Of a DNA stretch of 64,000 bases, positions 43,225 through 52,188 are shown in pieces. The notes below the pieces were generated by a model, which made no database searches, was not told the DNA's origin, and saw only the letters and a list, made by a program, of their open reading frames with translations. The stretch is from SFLA01 sp045533895 (GTDB lineage: Bacteria; Bacillota; Clostridia; Oscillospirales; CAG-382), in contig JAZSIT010000045.1 in NCBI GenBank assembly GCA_045533895.1, positions 1 through 64,000 of the forward strand, read 5' to 3'. A program made the position numbers and the translations under genes. Every line of letters starts with the position of its first letter. Position 1 is the first letter of the stretch.

Positions 43225-43907
43225 TATTCATCCAAAACTTTGCAAAGCAAGGCGAAAAACTCGTCAAGCTCTTGTACCGTCATTCCGTTTCGGAACATAG
43301 GACCTTCTTTTTCAAGAGTATTCTTGATATACTCGTTGCCGGAAAGCATAGAGTCCATATCGTCATTGTTCTGAATAGAAAGCAGTTCATCGGTTAATAC
43401 AAGACAGTTTTCTTCCACAGGAATGATAAGTCCCGTTCCGGAGCGAACACCCAGAGGTCCGCTGTTTGGAGCAGAAAGCATATCTGCAAATATCAAAGCC
43501 GTATCGCCTTCCGTAACGGAATCTGCAAGTCCTTGGGGTATGAGGAAGCTTTTGTATTCGGCAATCTCTTTTGCCAAATTAAGATACGTACTGCCTATAA
43601 ACGTCTCCTCAAATACGGTGAGCACCTCCGCATCGACGAAGACATAGCCTTTAACGGCATCTGTTTGGTCTTCGGAAACCTTTCCCCATTTTACGATAAC
43701 AGCCTGCATATATCCCCACTCTGTAGTGACAGGGGGATCGTACAGCTCTGTAACGGCGCTGTTATTATCAGAAACGTCTGTACTCTGCTCTGCAGCATCC
43801 ATATCCGAAACAGTGTCGGCTGGTTGAATACCACATCCAGTAATCAATAAAACAGAAACGAGCGTTGCAACACAAATAATTATTGCCGTTATTCTTTTAA
43901 TACTCAT
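43224..43907 (-). CDS. Lipoprotein of unknown function
   Basis: The 227-residue protein has a lipoprotein signal ending LITGC (Cys25), a Ser/Asp-rich linker (about 30-55) and a globular part that I do not recognise (VKGYVFVDAEVLTVFEE, EYKSFLIPQGLADSV, GTGLIIPVEENCLVL). The repeated D-V-S-D pattern in the linker is shared with the other lipoproteins of this window. A ribosome site AAAGGATTTG lies upstream. Confidence 0.74.
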   Translation of the reverse strand: MSIKRITAIIICVATLVSVLLITGCGIQPADTVSDMDAAEQSTDVSDNNSAVTELYDPPVTTEWGYMQAVIVKWGKVSEDQTDAVKGYVFVDAEVLTVFEETFIGSTYLNLAKEIAEYKSFLIPQGLADSVTEGDTALIFADMLSAPNSGPLGVRSGTGLIIPVEENCLVLTDELLSIQNNDDMDSMLSGNEYIKNTLEKEGPMFRNGMTVQELDEFFALLCKVLDE

Positions 43908-43955
43908 AAAAACAGTTCAAATCCTTTCTATATTAATTTTGAAAAAAATAATTAT

Positions 43956-46064
43956 TTATCCTCTCGGGGGATTCTGGTATTCCTCGAATACGGTGTAATC
44001 TTCTACAAGCTGGATCTCATCGAGAATAAACTTGGTGCCGCTTGTAGTGGAGCCTGCGTAATTCCAGAACATATACACACCTGCGATATCGGTAAAAGGA
44101 TATGCTTCGCCTGCGCTGCCTGCGCCTGCGCCTGTGCCGTAGCGATATGTAAAGTCCTTAACGGGGAACGCCATCCAGCCCTTGAAGTTCTTAACGGAGG
44201 ACGCCTGCTCAAGACCGAAGCATCCGTCTGCACCGTGCTTGTAAGTAGCCCATTCGGTGCTACCTTCTGCAAGGTAATAGAACTCAAGATTAGGAACGTT
44301 ATCACTCTCATCGGTGGTATAAAGGTCACCTGTAGGGGCAACCAGACCGAAGTTTGCCTTGCGGAACTCAACGTCGGTAAAATCTACCCAAACGCGGAGG
44401 TATTTGGTGGAAGGGAAGGAAGTGACGTTGTGATTCTCTGCAGTGCCGAAAACATAAAGTCCCTGATTATCTCTGCCTTCGCTCCATACAGCAAGGGCTT
44501 TGGAATTATTATAACCGCCGTTTTCCAAAAGCTCAAACTTACTGTTTGCATCCCCTGCGGAGGAGTTCCATGTGCCGACAAAAATATCGCCGTTTACGGT
44601 GCCGCCGTATACGAAGTTGTTTTCGGAAGCGGTGAGAGAGGAGGCGGAATCAAAGTTGGTAAAGGTACCCACAAAGTTCACGTTGTTAAAGGAAGAGTAT
44701 TCAACCTTTTCGCTTGCGGCAGTCCTGAACAAGCCGGTTATACATTCGCCCTTCTTTCCGAAAACGTCAACGGGATATACTTCAACCGTGTACTCCGTGT
44801 TTTCCTCAAGACCGGAAAGAACAAAGGTAAGTGTTTCGGGCATAGGCTCAAAATAATATTCGGAGAAATAGTTATATTCCTTCTTTGTGCCGTCTGCCGA
44901 AGTGCAAACTATATTATAGCTGTAAACACAGTCGTCATCGGTTGCCTGAGGGAAGGTTATCTGCGCGGTAAAAGAAGTTACGGAGCCGATGGTGATGAGT
45001 GCGTTTTCCGCAAAAGCAGGTGCTTCGGAAGCTGATGCCCGTGCATCGGTATATTTCCAGGTAGATTTATCCTTAAGGTCGTTTATCTCGTAAACAAGCT
45101 GTTTGCTTCCGTCTGCAGTCTTAAAGAAATCGTCGATAAGCAGGTTGTAAGGCATAACGCGGACGCGGTTATCCTTGGAAACCTCAACGATATAGAACTG
45201 CGCCGCCTTGTCCGCACCCGGAGGAATAGTGCCGTAGGTCATACCCGTGGTCATCTCAAAGTACTTGAGTGTACCCGTACCGAAAAGGGTGTAATCCTTT
45301 TGATAGCAGGACGCGGGGTTGTTGATAGGACCGTGGGAATGTCCCGAGAAGTTGAGTATCTGGCTGTACTGAGAATAGATGTCATCCAGCTCCTTTGTGT
45401 GCACCGCATACCACTCGGAGCTTACGTAAACGGTATCCTTAATATGATGGTGCTGGAAGGTGATTATGGGCTTATCGGGGTCGTCAGAAGCGGCGGAAGC
45501 AAGGTTTTCCTTAAGCCAACCAAGGTCTGCGGAATAATCGCCCTCGCCATAAGTAGAAACTCCGATAAAATGATAACCGTCGATAACAACGTGCTTATTA
45601 AGTTCGTTATCCATATTTTCGGAATAAAGCTGTTCGCCCTTATCAAGGTTATTAAGATCGCCGTAAAATTCATGGTTGCCCATTACGGTGATAACCTGAG
45701 TGCCTTCTTTGATGTTTTGGTTTACTATCTGCTTCCATGCGTCGTATTCGTATTTATAACCGTAGTTGGTAAGGTCGCCGACGGCAACAAATGCGTCGAT
45801 ATCCTTATACTCCTGCTTTTCGGCATAAGCATAAGAGGACTTGAAAAGCTGTGCCAGACGGAGAGCAGATTCATCCGTAACGGCAGAGATATGGGTATCT
45901 GACGTAACGAGAAAACGGAAGACGGTTTCAAATTCACCGTATTCCTCAACTGCGGGTGTGCTGGTTTCGGGAACGGGGACAGAGGATTCGTTGCCTGCGT
46001 CGGTGCAAGCAGACAAGATACATGTAAGTGCCAACATAATTGCTAATACCACGTTTCTTTTCAT
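43956..46064 (-). CDS. Metallophosphoesterase lipoprotein with C-terminal beta domains
   Basis: The 702-residue protein has a lipoprotein signal ending ILSAC, then a calcineurin-like phosphoesterase (about 45-330) with all blocks: SDTHIS, GDLTNYG, GNHEF, QHHH and GHSHG, which bind two metals. A fibronectin-III-like region follows (about 360-460), then a beta-sandwich, possibly carbohydrate-binding, domain (about 480-695). It acts outside the cell on a phosphoester, perhaps nucleotides or teichoic-type polymers; substrate unknown. GAGGTGAAAAAT favours the ATG giving MKRNVV over a GTG 9 bp upstream. No terminator separates it from the acetyltransferase gene, so the two may be cotranscribed. Confidence 0.9.
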   Translation of the reverse strand: MKRNVVLAIMLALTCILSACTDAGNESSVPVPETSTPAVEEYGEFETVFRFLVTSDTHISAVTDESALRLAQLFKSSYAYAEKQEYKDIDAFVAVGDLTNYGYKYEYDAWKQIVNQNIKEGTQVITVMGNHEFYGDLNNLDKGEQLYSENMDNELNKHVVIDGYHFIGVSTYGEGDYSADLGWLKENLASAASDDPDKPIITFQHHHIKDTVYVSSEWYAVHTKELDDIYSQYSQILNFSGHSHGPINNPASCYQKDYTLFGTGTLKYFEMTTGMTYGTIPPGADKAAQFYIVEVSKDNRVRVMPYNLLIDDFFKTADGSKQLVYEINDLKDKSTWKYTDARASASEAPAFAENALITIGSVTSFTAQITFPQATDDDCVYSYNIVCTSADGTKKEYNYFSEYYFEPMPETLTFVLSGLEENTEYTVEVYPVDVFGKKGECITGLFRTAASEKVEYSSFNNVNFVGTFTNFDSASSLTASENNFVYGGTVNGDIFVGTWNSSAGDANSKFELLENGGYNNSKALAVWSEGRDNQGLYVFGTAENHNVTSFPSTKYLRVWVDFTDVEFRKANFGLVAPTGDLYTTDESDNVPNLEFYYLAEGSTEWATYKHGADGCFGLEQASSVKNFKGWMAFPVKDFTYRYGTGAGAGSAGEAYPFTDIAGVYMFWNYAGSTTSGTKFILDEIQLVEDYTVFEEYQNPPRG

Positions 46065-46089
46065 ATTTTTCACCTCATAAAAGTGTTTT

Positions 46090-46830
46090 TTATTTCATAT
46101 CCACGAAATAATAAGGGTCTTCCTTCATTTTGTTTACCGCCGCTTTTCTTAAAGCGGAAGCGGAAACAAGGGTGCAATTCGCGTTAACGATCTTCCCTCT
46201 TTTAATATCGGGGTAGGACAAAACATTCTCAAAACGGCTGTACTTCTGGTCTGCAACAGTAGAAAAATCGTGGCCGAAAAGATACACTTCGGTCTGTTTT
46301 CCGTCATAATCCTGAAGGATATAACGGGTGCGGTGCTTATTAAGGCAGTAAGGCGCGTCTGCAATCTCCTCCATACCGTGCATAAAGGTGCAATGATCGT
46401 TAATATCACCCACCATAAGTATCTTTCCGCCCACGTCTGCAAGGATGCGGAAGGGGGAATTTTCACCTACGGGAGTTTCGTCATGCGCATGTCGGCTTGT
46501 CATTTCAACTGCGCGAAAACCCTTTGCGGCGCAGGAATGGGTGGGATGCATACTGCGCACCACATCAGGCAGTGTTAAAAACACATTCGGAAGTAAGCCT
46601 ATGCAGGGAGGTGTAGTCTTTACGTCAAAAAGGGGCTGACTTTCACCTACGTTGGAATATGTAAGGGTAGGCAAAAGAAGGGTACCTTTTTCTCCAAGAT
46701 AATCGCAAAGGGCAAAAAGAAAGCTTTGGGGAGTTTCATCTGTGCCGAGGGCTTTCATGGAAGAATGCATAAGCACCGTATCTCCCGAAAGTATGCCCAA
46801 AGCCTCAAAATCCTTGCTGAAATCATACAT
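46090..46830 (-). CDS. Aminoglycoside N(3)-acetyltransferase-family protein
   Basis: The 246-residue protein has the Antibiotic_NAT layout: GDTVLMHSSMKALG near the N-terminus, LLLPTLTYSN, and the catalytic-site region MHPTHSCAAKG (about 95-105). AAC(3) enzymes acetylate aminoglycosides with acetyl-CoA; many chromosomal homologues (for example YokD) have other or unknown acceptors, and resistance cannot be inferred here. AAGGAGGAACAACACCTCT lies before the ATG. A perfect promoter drives it, back to back with that of the gene at 46950. Confidence 0.86.
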   Translation of the reverse strand: MYDFSKDFEALGILSGDTVLMHSSMKALGTDETPQSFLFALCDYLGEKGTLLLPTLTYSNVGESQPLFDVKTTPPCIGLLPNVFLTLPDVVRSMHPTHSCAAKGFRAVEMTSRHAHDETPVGENSPFRILADVGGKILMVGDINDHCTFMHGMEEIADAPYCLNKHRTRYILQDYDGKQTEVYLFGHDFSTVADQKYSRFENVLSYPDIKRGKIVNANCTLVSASALRKAAVNKMKEDPYYFVDMK

Positions 46831-46866
46831 AGAGGTGTTGTTCCTCCTTGTTATTTATTTAATTGA

Positions 46867-46895
46867 ATTATACTATATTAACCGCTTCGTGTCAA
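46867..46895 (-). promoter_or_regulatory. Sigma-A promoter of the AAC(3)-like gene
   Basis: TTGACA (46895-46890), 17 bp, TATAAT (46872-46867), all perfect. Its -35 is one half of TGTCAAC-CT-GTTGACA, the other half being the -35 of the divergent promoter. Confidence 0.88.
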
Positions 46896-46899
46896 CCTG

Positions 46900-46928
46900 T
46901 TGACAAGATGCTTTTTAACGTGTATAAT
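46900..46928 (+). promoter_or_regulatory. Sigma-A promoter of the 46950 gene
   Basis: TTGACA (46900-46905), 17 bp, TATAAT (46923-46928), all perfect, only 21 bp before the start codon. Confidence 0.88.
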
Positions 46929-46949
46929 TTTGGTATGAGGTGATTTTGT

Positions 46950-48338
46950 TTGAAAAAAATTTGGCTTTTAATTGCGGTTTTACTTTGCTTTCCCTTTACA
47001 ATTACTGCACACGGAGAGGAATATACCATGAAATATAAAAAGTCCTTTTATGAAAAGGTTATAAACGCAGAATACGCATACATAAAAAGCCTTGTGCTCC
47101 CCAACGGAGCTATAGGATACGGTGTTCCCGCGGTAGACGGCTTTTTTAACGTATCTTCACTTCCCACCGTGGACGGAATAGAGCCCGAGGAATATACCAC
47201 TTGGAAATGCACCCGTGTTGTGCCCTATTTTTCCGCTTTCGCGGTTTTGGGCGTAATGGAAACTGACAAAAAAGACGCAAAAGATATCGCTTTGGGATAT
47301 ATAAACTGGTATACTTCCCACATGAACACCAAGGAAAGCGACGTTAACGGTGTTGCGGGCACGGTATACGATTATTATGTTTTTGTTTCTCCCGATGAAA
47401 AGCAGACGGTAGAAGTTACATATATGGATATTTACGGAGACAAATCCCGTAATTACGACAGCACAGATTCATACGCATCCACCTTTATACAGATTTTATG
47501 CGCTTATACCGAAAAGTACGACAGCACATTCCTTGACGACAAGCAGGACCTGCTGGACACTCTTACATCGGTAATAAATGCCACCTACTGCGAAAAGCCT
47601 TCGCTTACCGGCGCAAAGCCCGATTATATGGTGTGTTATCTTATGGATAACTGCGAGGTATACGGCGCATACCGTGATCTGGCAAGATTGTTCCCCGAAT
47701 ATGAGGCAGAAGCGTCCAAATACCGCGATGCTATAAACTCATCCCTCGCCGCCGACGGTTACTATTACCCTGCAGTTTTTGAGAACGGCAAGGCGGCTTA
47801 TGAAATAACCGATATAAACAATTTCGAATATTATCCCCACGCCACAAGCCAGCTTTTCCCCATAACATTTGGAATTCTTGACCCGACGAGCGAGCAGGCG
47901 GCGCACCAATACGAGCTGTTTAATTCCCTTTACGGACAAAAAGGCGTTTCCGGCAGAGACTGGACGATAGTAGATTGCGGTGATTCATTCCCCTGGGCGT
48001 TGAATTTGCGCGCCGCAGTTATTATGAAGGATTATGCCCGTGCGGAAAAATACGTCCGTGAGGTTTACAACCGTTTTATATCTACAGGACATAATTCCAA
48101 CTACTACTGCGCGGAGGCAGGTCATATCCTTATTGCGCTGACACAGCTTTGCGAGAATGCTTTTGAGGGCGATGAGTCCCAAGCGGTATCCAACGTTGTT
48201 TCGGATACAAGCACGCCCGTAACCGCAAATAAAGATAATTCCGCACTGAAAAAGGCACTGCCTTTTATTATTATCGGCGGTGTTGCCGTCGTGGGAGTTA
48301 TAGCGGCAGCGGTAATTATTAAAAATAAAAAGAAATAA
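46950..48338 (+). CDS. Secreted, membrane-anchored alpha/alpha-toroid (glycosidase-like) protein
   Basis: The 462-residue protein has a cleavable-looking signal (MKKIWLLIAVLLCFPFTITAHG), a body rich in Trp, Tyr and paired helices (GAIGYGVPAVDG; WKCTRVVPYFSAFAVLGV; DSTDSYASTFIQIL; DWTIVDCGDSFPWALNL) that resembles six-hairpin glycosidases, and a C-terminal membrane helix followed by KNKKK. The enzyme part would face outside. I cannot name the substrate. The start is TTG after GAGGTG. No terminator separates it from the VTC gene 55 bp downstream. Confidence 0.75.
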   Translation: MKKIWLLIAVLLCFPFTITAHGEEYTMKYKKSFYEKVINAEYAYIKSLVLPNGAIGYGVPAVDGFFNVSSLPTVDGIEPEEYTTWKCTRVVPYFSAFAVLGVMETDKKDAKDIALGYINWYTSHMNTKESDVNGVAGTVYDYYVFVSPDEKQTVEVTYMDIYGDKSRNYDSTDSYASTFIQILCAYTEKYDSTFLDDKQDLLDTLTSVINATYCEKPSLTGAKPDYMVCYLMDNCEVYGAYRDLARLFPEYEAEASKYRDAINSSLAADGYYYPAVFENGKAAYEITDINNFEYYPHATSQLFPITFGILDPTSEQAAHQYELFNSLYGQKGVSGRDWTIVDCGDSFPWALNLRAAVIMKDYARAEKYVREVYNRFISTGHNSNYYCAEAGHILIALTQLCENAFEGDESQAVSNVVSDTSTPVTANKDNSALKKALPFIIIGGVAVVGVIAAAVIIKNKKK

Positions 48339-48393
48339 GCTTCAATTAAATAGCGGACTGTAAAATCCAAAAAAACAAAGAGAGGAAAAGCGC

Positions 48394-49104
48394 GTGCAGG
48401 ATATTTGCATATTCAGGCGGGTGGAAAAAAAGTACCCCATAAACACACAAAAAAAGAATATGCTCCTTAACGCCATTTCCCACCGTCTGGTGGCGGATGC
48501 CCACGGAAAAAGCACAGTGTGCTCGCTTTATCTCGACACGCCGGACAGATTGCTGATACGCAACTCCATGACGGCGACCACCTACAAGGAAAAGCTTCGC
48601 CTGCGAAGCTACGGCACACCGGAGAGTGACACAGAGATATTTTTTGAAATTAAAAAGAAATATAAAGGCGTAGTATACAAGCGCAGAGTGAAAATGCCGC
48701 TTTCGGAGGCGGAAGATTATATCCGTACAGGAATTATGCCGCAAAAAAACCAGATAATGTCGGAGATAGACTATGCAATGAGGTTTTACCGAAGTCCACT
48801 TCCGTCTATGCTTATCGCATACGAAAGAGAGGCGTATTTCGGCAAGGAGGACGACGGATTGCGTATCACCTTTGACACGGCGATACGTTACAGAGAAACG
48901 GATTTGGATATGACCCAAGGCAGTTACGGTGCTGAGATAACCGACAAAGACCTATGGATAATGGAAATAAAGACCAACGGCGGTATGCCCGTATGGCTTG
49001 CAAAGGCGCTGGACGAATGTGAGATATATCCGTCCCGCTTTTCCAAATACGCAAATGCGCATATTCTGTCTATAAAAGAAAAAGCAAGGGAGATTAGTGT
49101 ATGA
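48394..49104 (+). CDS. VTC-domain protein (polyphosphate polymerase-like)
   Basis: The 236-residue protein matches the VTC/CYTH-like tunnel fold: FRRVEKKYPIN at the start, STVCSLYLDTPD (about 40-51), YKEKLRLRSYG (about 64-74), EIFFEIKKKYKGVVYKRR (about 80-97) and LWIMEIKTNGGMPVWLAKAL near the end. In yeast Vtc4 such basic and acidic residues line a tunnel that makes polyphosphate from ATP; bacterial homologues are only partly studied. The start is GTG after AGAGGAAAAGCGC. It overlaps the DUF4956 gene by ATGA. Confidence 0.88.
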   Translation: MQDICIFRRVEKKYPINTQKKNMLLNAISHRLVADAHGKSTVCSLYLDTPDRLLIRNSMTATTYKEKLRLRSYGTPESDTEIFFEIKKKYKGVVYKRRVKMPLSEAEDYIRTGIMPQKNQIMSEIDYAMRFYRSPLPSMLIAYEREAYFGKEDDGLRITFDTAIRYRETDLDMTQGSYGAEITDKDLWIMEIKTNGGMPVWLAKALDECEIYPSRFSKYANAHILSIKEKAREISV

Positions 49105-49766
49105 ACAGTATATTTGGTTCGGTGCTCGGCACAGAAGTTACTTTAACGGCGTTTCTTATATGTCTGGGAGGCGCGCTGGTATGCGGTATAATTACCGCCC
49201 TTTCCGCCGCTTTCAAAAACCGCGTAAGCAAAAGCTTTTTTGTTTCGCTTATATTGCTTCCCATGATAGTGGAAACGGTAATAACCATGGTAAACGGAAA
49301 TATTGGAACCGGCGTTGCGGTAATGGGCGCGTTTTCTTTGGTAAGATTCCGTTCCGTACCGGGAAAAGCGAAGGATATAGTTGCAATTTTCCTTGCAATG
49401 ACGGCAGGTCTTGCGTGCGCATCGGGTTATGTGGGTATCGCTGTGCTGTTCACCCTTATCATAAGTGTTATAACCATACTGCTTTCGCTTATTAAGTTTG
49501 GTGACGAAAAGCTTTTACTGCTTAATGTAACCGTACCCGAATCCCTTAATTTCGCCCACGGACTGGACGATGTTTTCGCGGAGTATACAAAAAAATACTA
49601 CCTCACCGCTACCCGCACCACAAATATGGGAAGCCTGTATAAGCTTACATATAAAATTGAGCTTAAAAACAAAGAGAAAATGCAGGAATTTATAGATGCT
49701 CTCCGTTGCCGCAACGGAAATTTGGAGATAATGATAACCGACGCACCTGACACCGAAGAATTATAA
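49101..49766 (+). CDS. DUF4956 membrane protein
   Basis: The 221-residue protein has four or so membrane helices in its first 140 residues, containing the conserved GTGVAVMGAFSLVRFRSVPGKAKDI (spanning about 70-94) that identifies DUF4956, and a soluble C-terminal ferredoxin-like tail. These proteins are often encoded beside VTC-domain proteins, and a joint membrane complex is a reasonable inference. Translation is coupled to the VTC gene. A tandem hairpin repeat array follows the stop codon. Confidence 0.88.
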   Translation: MNSIFGSVLGTEVTLTAFLICLGGALVCGIITALSAAFKNRVSKSFFVSLILLPMIVETVITMVNGNIGTGVAVMGAFSLVRFRSVPGKAKDIVAIFLAMTAGLACASGYVGIAVLFTLIISVITILLSLIKFGDEKLLLLNVTVPESLNFAHGLDDVFAEYTKKYYLTATRTTNMGSLYKLTYKIELKNKEKMQEFIDALRCRNGNLEIMITDAPDTEEL

Positions 49767-49784
49767 AAAGTTACCCCACAAAAA

Positions 49785-49967
49785 ATCACCCCTAAAATGC
49801 TGCGCATTTTTGGGTCCCCCAAAAAAAATCACCCCTAAAATGCTGCGCATTTTTGGGGACCCCAAAAAAAAATCACCCCTAAAATGCTGCGCATTTTTGG
49901 GGACCCCGAAAAAAATCACCCCTAAAATGCTGCGCATTTTTGGGGACCCCGAAAAAAATCACCCGCA
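49785..49967. repeat. Tandem array of 43-44 bp hairpin units (four full, one partial)
   Basis: Units start at 49785, 49828, 49872 and 49915, with the start of a fifth at 49958. Each contains CCCCTAAAATGC, loop TGC, GCATTTTTGGGG (one T-T mismatch), then an ACCCC edge and an A-run. Copies differ at only a few bases, mostly in A-run length. The array lies between convergent genes. Confidence 0.92.
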
Positions 49968-49974
49968 CAAAAGC

Positions 49975-50003
49975 AAAAGGAGCCGATTTTGGCTCCTTTT
50001 TTT
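49975..50003. terminator. Bidirectional terminator between the DUF4956 gene and namZ
   Basis: AAAAGGAGCC and GGCTCCTTTT form a 10 bp stem with a 6-base loop, followed by TTT. Confidence 0.88.
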
Positions 50004-50009
50004 GTTTGT

Positions 50010-51158
50010 TTAATACAAATAATATTCTTTTATGCTTTGCTCGTAATCGGCGAGGGCGGGAGCTATGGCAGAGAGATACTGCTCTGCGCAGAAGCCGTCC
50101 GACCGTATAACGTCTGTGCCGAAAAGCAAATCTATAAAGGCTTTGCCACCTTGAGAGTAGGGCGGTAAAAATGCAAAATCCGCAAAATTCTTACGTATTA
50201 TATCCAAAAGATAAAGCCCTGCTGTAAAGGGAGAAAACTCTCTTTTATCCGTAATATGCAAATACACGCCGCCACACACCTTTCCCGAATGCTTTGAGAA
50301 GGTGGGAGTGAAATAGCATTCCCGCGCCTTTACACCGGGCAGACAAAGGAAGTTGAACTCGTCTGCAATTTTGCCCCCGTCAAGGTTAGGCGCGCCTACA
50401 GCGTGGAAGGGATATGTGGTGCCTCTGCCCTCGGAAAGGTTAGTTCCCTCAAAAAGGCAGGTACCGATATAGCAAAATGCGGTATCCGAGGTTGGAATAT
50501 TGGGCGAGGGCGGCACCCAGAAAAGGTCGGTATCATCATAAAACAAATCTCGTGTCCAGCCGGAAAGGGGTATGACCTCAAGGTCACAGCCGATTCCGAA
50601 ACGATAGTTTATATACCGCGCATATTCGCCGATGGTGAGATTGTGGCGCACCGCAAGGGGATATCTGCCCACGAAGGATGAGAAGGCGGAATCGAGAATA
50701 TTACCCTCTGCTTTGTTGCCGCCAAGAGGGTTTATGCGGTCAAAAACTACCATTTTTTTGTTTGCCGCAGCGCAATCCTCCATAGCGTAGGAAAGGGTAT
50801 ACATATAGGTATAATATCTGGCGCCTATATCCTGAATATCAAAAGCAACTATATCAAGAGTATCCAGCACGTCCCTCGGAATATGAGGAACACTGCCGTA
50901 AAGGCTGTAAACGGGAAGTGAGGTTTTTTCATCAATATAAGCATCCACGTAACTGCCTGCTTGGGCGTTGCCGCGTACACCGTGCTCAGGAGAAAACATA
51001 CACGAAAGCACTCCCATTTTATGCAGTATATCTGCCGTGGAAACAAGGGACTTATTTATCCCCGTGGGGTTGGTGATAAGTCCTGCGCGAGCGCCGTTAA
51101 AAAGATGTGAATATTTGTCAATACGGTCGATACCGCTTAAAACAGCTGATTTTCCCAT
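50010..51158 (-). CDS. namZ: DUF1343 protein, exo-beta-N-acetylmuramidase NamZ-like
   Basis: NamZ releases MurNAc from the non-reducing ends of peptidoglycan fragments during cell-wall recycling. The 382-residue protein has the family motifs FSPEHGVRG (about 56-64), FDIQDIGARYYTYMYTL (about 106-122), and FEGTNLSEGRGTTYPF (about 236-251). No signal peptide is evident, unlike the secreted Bacillus enzyme, so it may act in the cytoplasm or leave by another route. The ATG after CGGAGGAGTAAC starts 1 bp past the serine hydrolase stop; a long open extension lies entirely within that gene and is rejected. Confidence 0.9.
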   Translation of the reverse strand: MGKSAVLSGIDRIDKYSHLFNGARAGLITNPTGINKSLVSTADILHKMGVLSCMFSPEHGVRGNAQAGSYVDAYIDEKTSLPVYSLYGSVPHIPRDVLDTLDIVAFDIQDIGARYYTYMYTLSYAMEDCAAANKKMVVFDRINPLGGNKAEGNILDSAFSSFVGRYPLAVRHNLTIGEYARYINYRFGIGCDLEVIPLSGWTRDLFYDDTDLFWVPPSPNIPTSDTAFCYIGTCLFEGTNLSEGRGTTYPFHAVGAPNLDGGKIADEFNFLCLPGVKARECYFTPTFSKHSGKVCGGVYLHITDKREFSPFTAGLYLLDIIRKNFADFAFLPPYSQGGKAFIDLLFGTDVIRSDGFCAEQYLSAIAPALADYEQSIKEYYLY

Positions 51159-51159
51159 G

Positions 51160-52188
51160 TTACTCCTCCGAAAAGACAGTATCGTAAAACTCTCTGCGTA
51201 TGGCGGTAAGCCCGTAGTTTTCCCTTGTGGGGTGGACACGGTTTGTAAGCAACACGCCGTAAACCCCCGTTTTGTTATCCACAAAAAGAGAGGTTCCCGT
51301 AAAGCCCGTATGTCCGTAACTGCCCACAGACATTTTACTTCCGCCGGGGAAGGGCTTATTTCCGAAAAGCTGGAAGCCAAGACCCCTGTTTTCCGAAAAA
51401 TCGGATGTGTAGTCGGTAACCGCTTTTTCAAAAAGAGTGGGTGATATATACCCTTTTCCCCTGCCCGACAGCATGGAAGCAAACTTCACCGTATCGCCCA
51501 GAGTGCAGAAAATACCTGCATTGCCCGAAACACCGCCGAGAAACCGCGCGTTTTCATCGTGAACGACACCGCAGACGATTCCATCGCCGAAAACATCCTT
51601 TTCGGTGGCGGCGCAGGGATGAGAAACGGGGGGATTGTAAAAGGAATTTTTCATTCCCAAAGGCCCAAACACCTTTTCCCCAACTATTTTATCAAGGGGC
51701 TTTCCTTCTATTTGTTCAAGAATTTTGCCGAGAAGTATAAATCCCATACAGCTATACACGGTCTTTGTACCCGTGGGATAAGCAAAAGGATATTTTAATA
51801 TTTCTTGTGCGGCGTTTTTCGGGTCCTCTGTCCGATACAAGGGGAAGTGAGCGGGAATACCCGAAGTATGGGTGAGAAGCTGAAAAACAGTTATATCTTC
51901 CTTCCCGAAGCAATTATCAAAATATTTGCCCACTTTGTCTGTAAGCTGTATCCTACTTTCCTCTATCATGCGCAGACACGCCATGGTTGTGCCGATAAGC
52001 TTGGTAAGTGACGCCATATCAAAAAGTGTATCCTCGGTGATAGGCAGCCTTTCGGGCAGAAGGGCGCGGTCGCCTGCGTAGTCGTAGTACAGCACTTCCT
52101 CTCCCCTGCCAACGGAGGCGGCAAAGCAAGGATATGCACCGGATTCTGTTCCGCCGCGAAGAATATCCGAAATTTTTAACGTATTCAT
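51160..52188 (-). CDS. Serine hydrolase, beta-lactamase/class C (AmpC-like) family
   Basis: The 342-residue protein has the nucleophile motif SLTK (Ser60, Lys63), YSC in place of the usual YSN (about 145), and a late HTGFTG that stands for the KTG/HxG motif. Without a signal peptide it is probably cytoplasmic. Homologues are encoded next to namZ in the Bacillus ybb wall-recycling cluster, so a role in muropeptide trimming or as an esterase is likely; antibiotic hydrolysis is not implied. It overlaps ktrA by ATGA. Confidence 0.87.
   Translation of the reverse strand: MNTLKISDILRGGTESGAYPCFAASVGRGEEVLYYDYAGDRALLPERLPITEDTLFDMASLTKLIGTTMACLRMIEESRIQLTDKVGKYFDNCFGKEDITVFQLLTHTSGIPAHFPLYRTEDPKNAAQEILKYPFAYPTGTKTVYSCMGFILLGKILEQIEGKPLDKIVGEKVFGPLGMKNSFYNPPVSHPCAATEKDVFGDGIVCGVVHDENARFLGGVSGNAGIFCTLGDTVKFASMLSGRGKGYISPTLFEKAVTDYTSDFSENRGLGFQLFGNKPFPGGSKMSVGSYGHTGFTGTSLFVDNKTGVYGVLLTNRVHPTRENYGLTAIRREFYDTVFSEE

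Noticed and set aside
46090..46830. Acquired aminoglycoside resistance gene
   Set aside because: The family match is real, but the gene is flanked by ordinary chromosomal genes with native-looking codon use and no mobile element; chromosomal homologues often have other roles.
49785..49967. CRISPR array
   Set aside because: Units are contiguous with no variable spacers, the period is 43-44 bp including the hairpin, and no cas gene is present.
49810..50013. Repetitive 67-codon frame with KKITPKMLRIFGD repeats
   Set aside because: It is only the translation of the tandem hairpin array; units of 43 and 44 bp shift frame and there is no ribosome site.
51159..51482. 108-codon N-terminal extension of the NamZ-like protein
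   Set aside because: It lies within the serine hydrolase gene and lacks family similarity; the inner ATG has CGGAGGAG.
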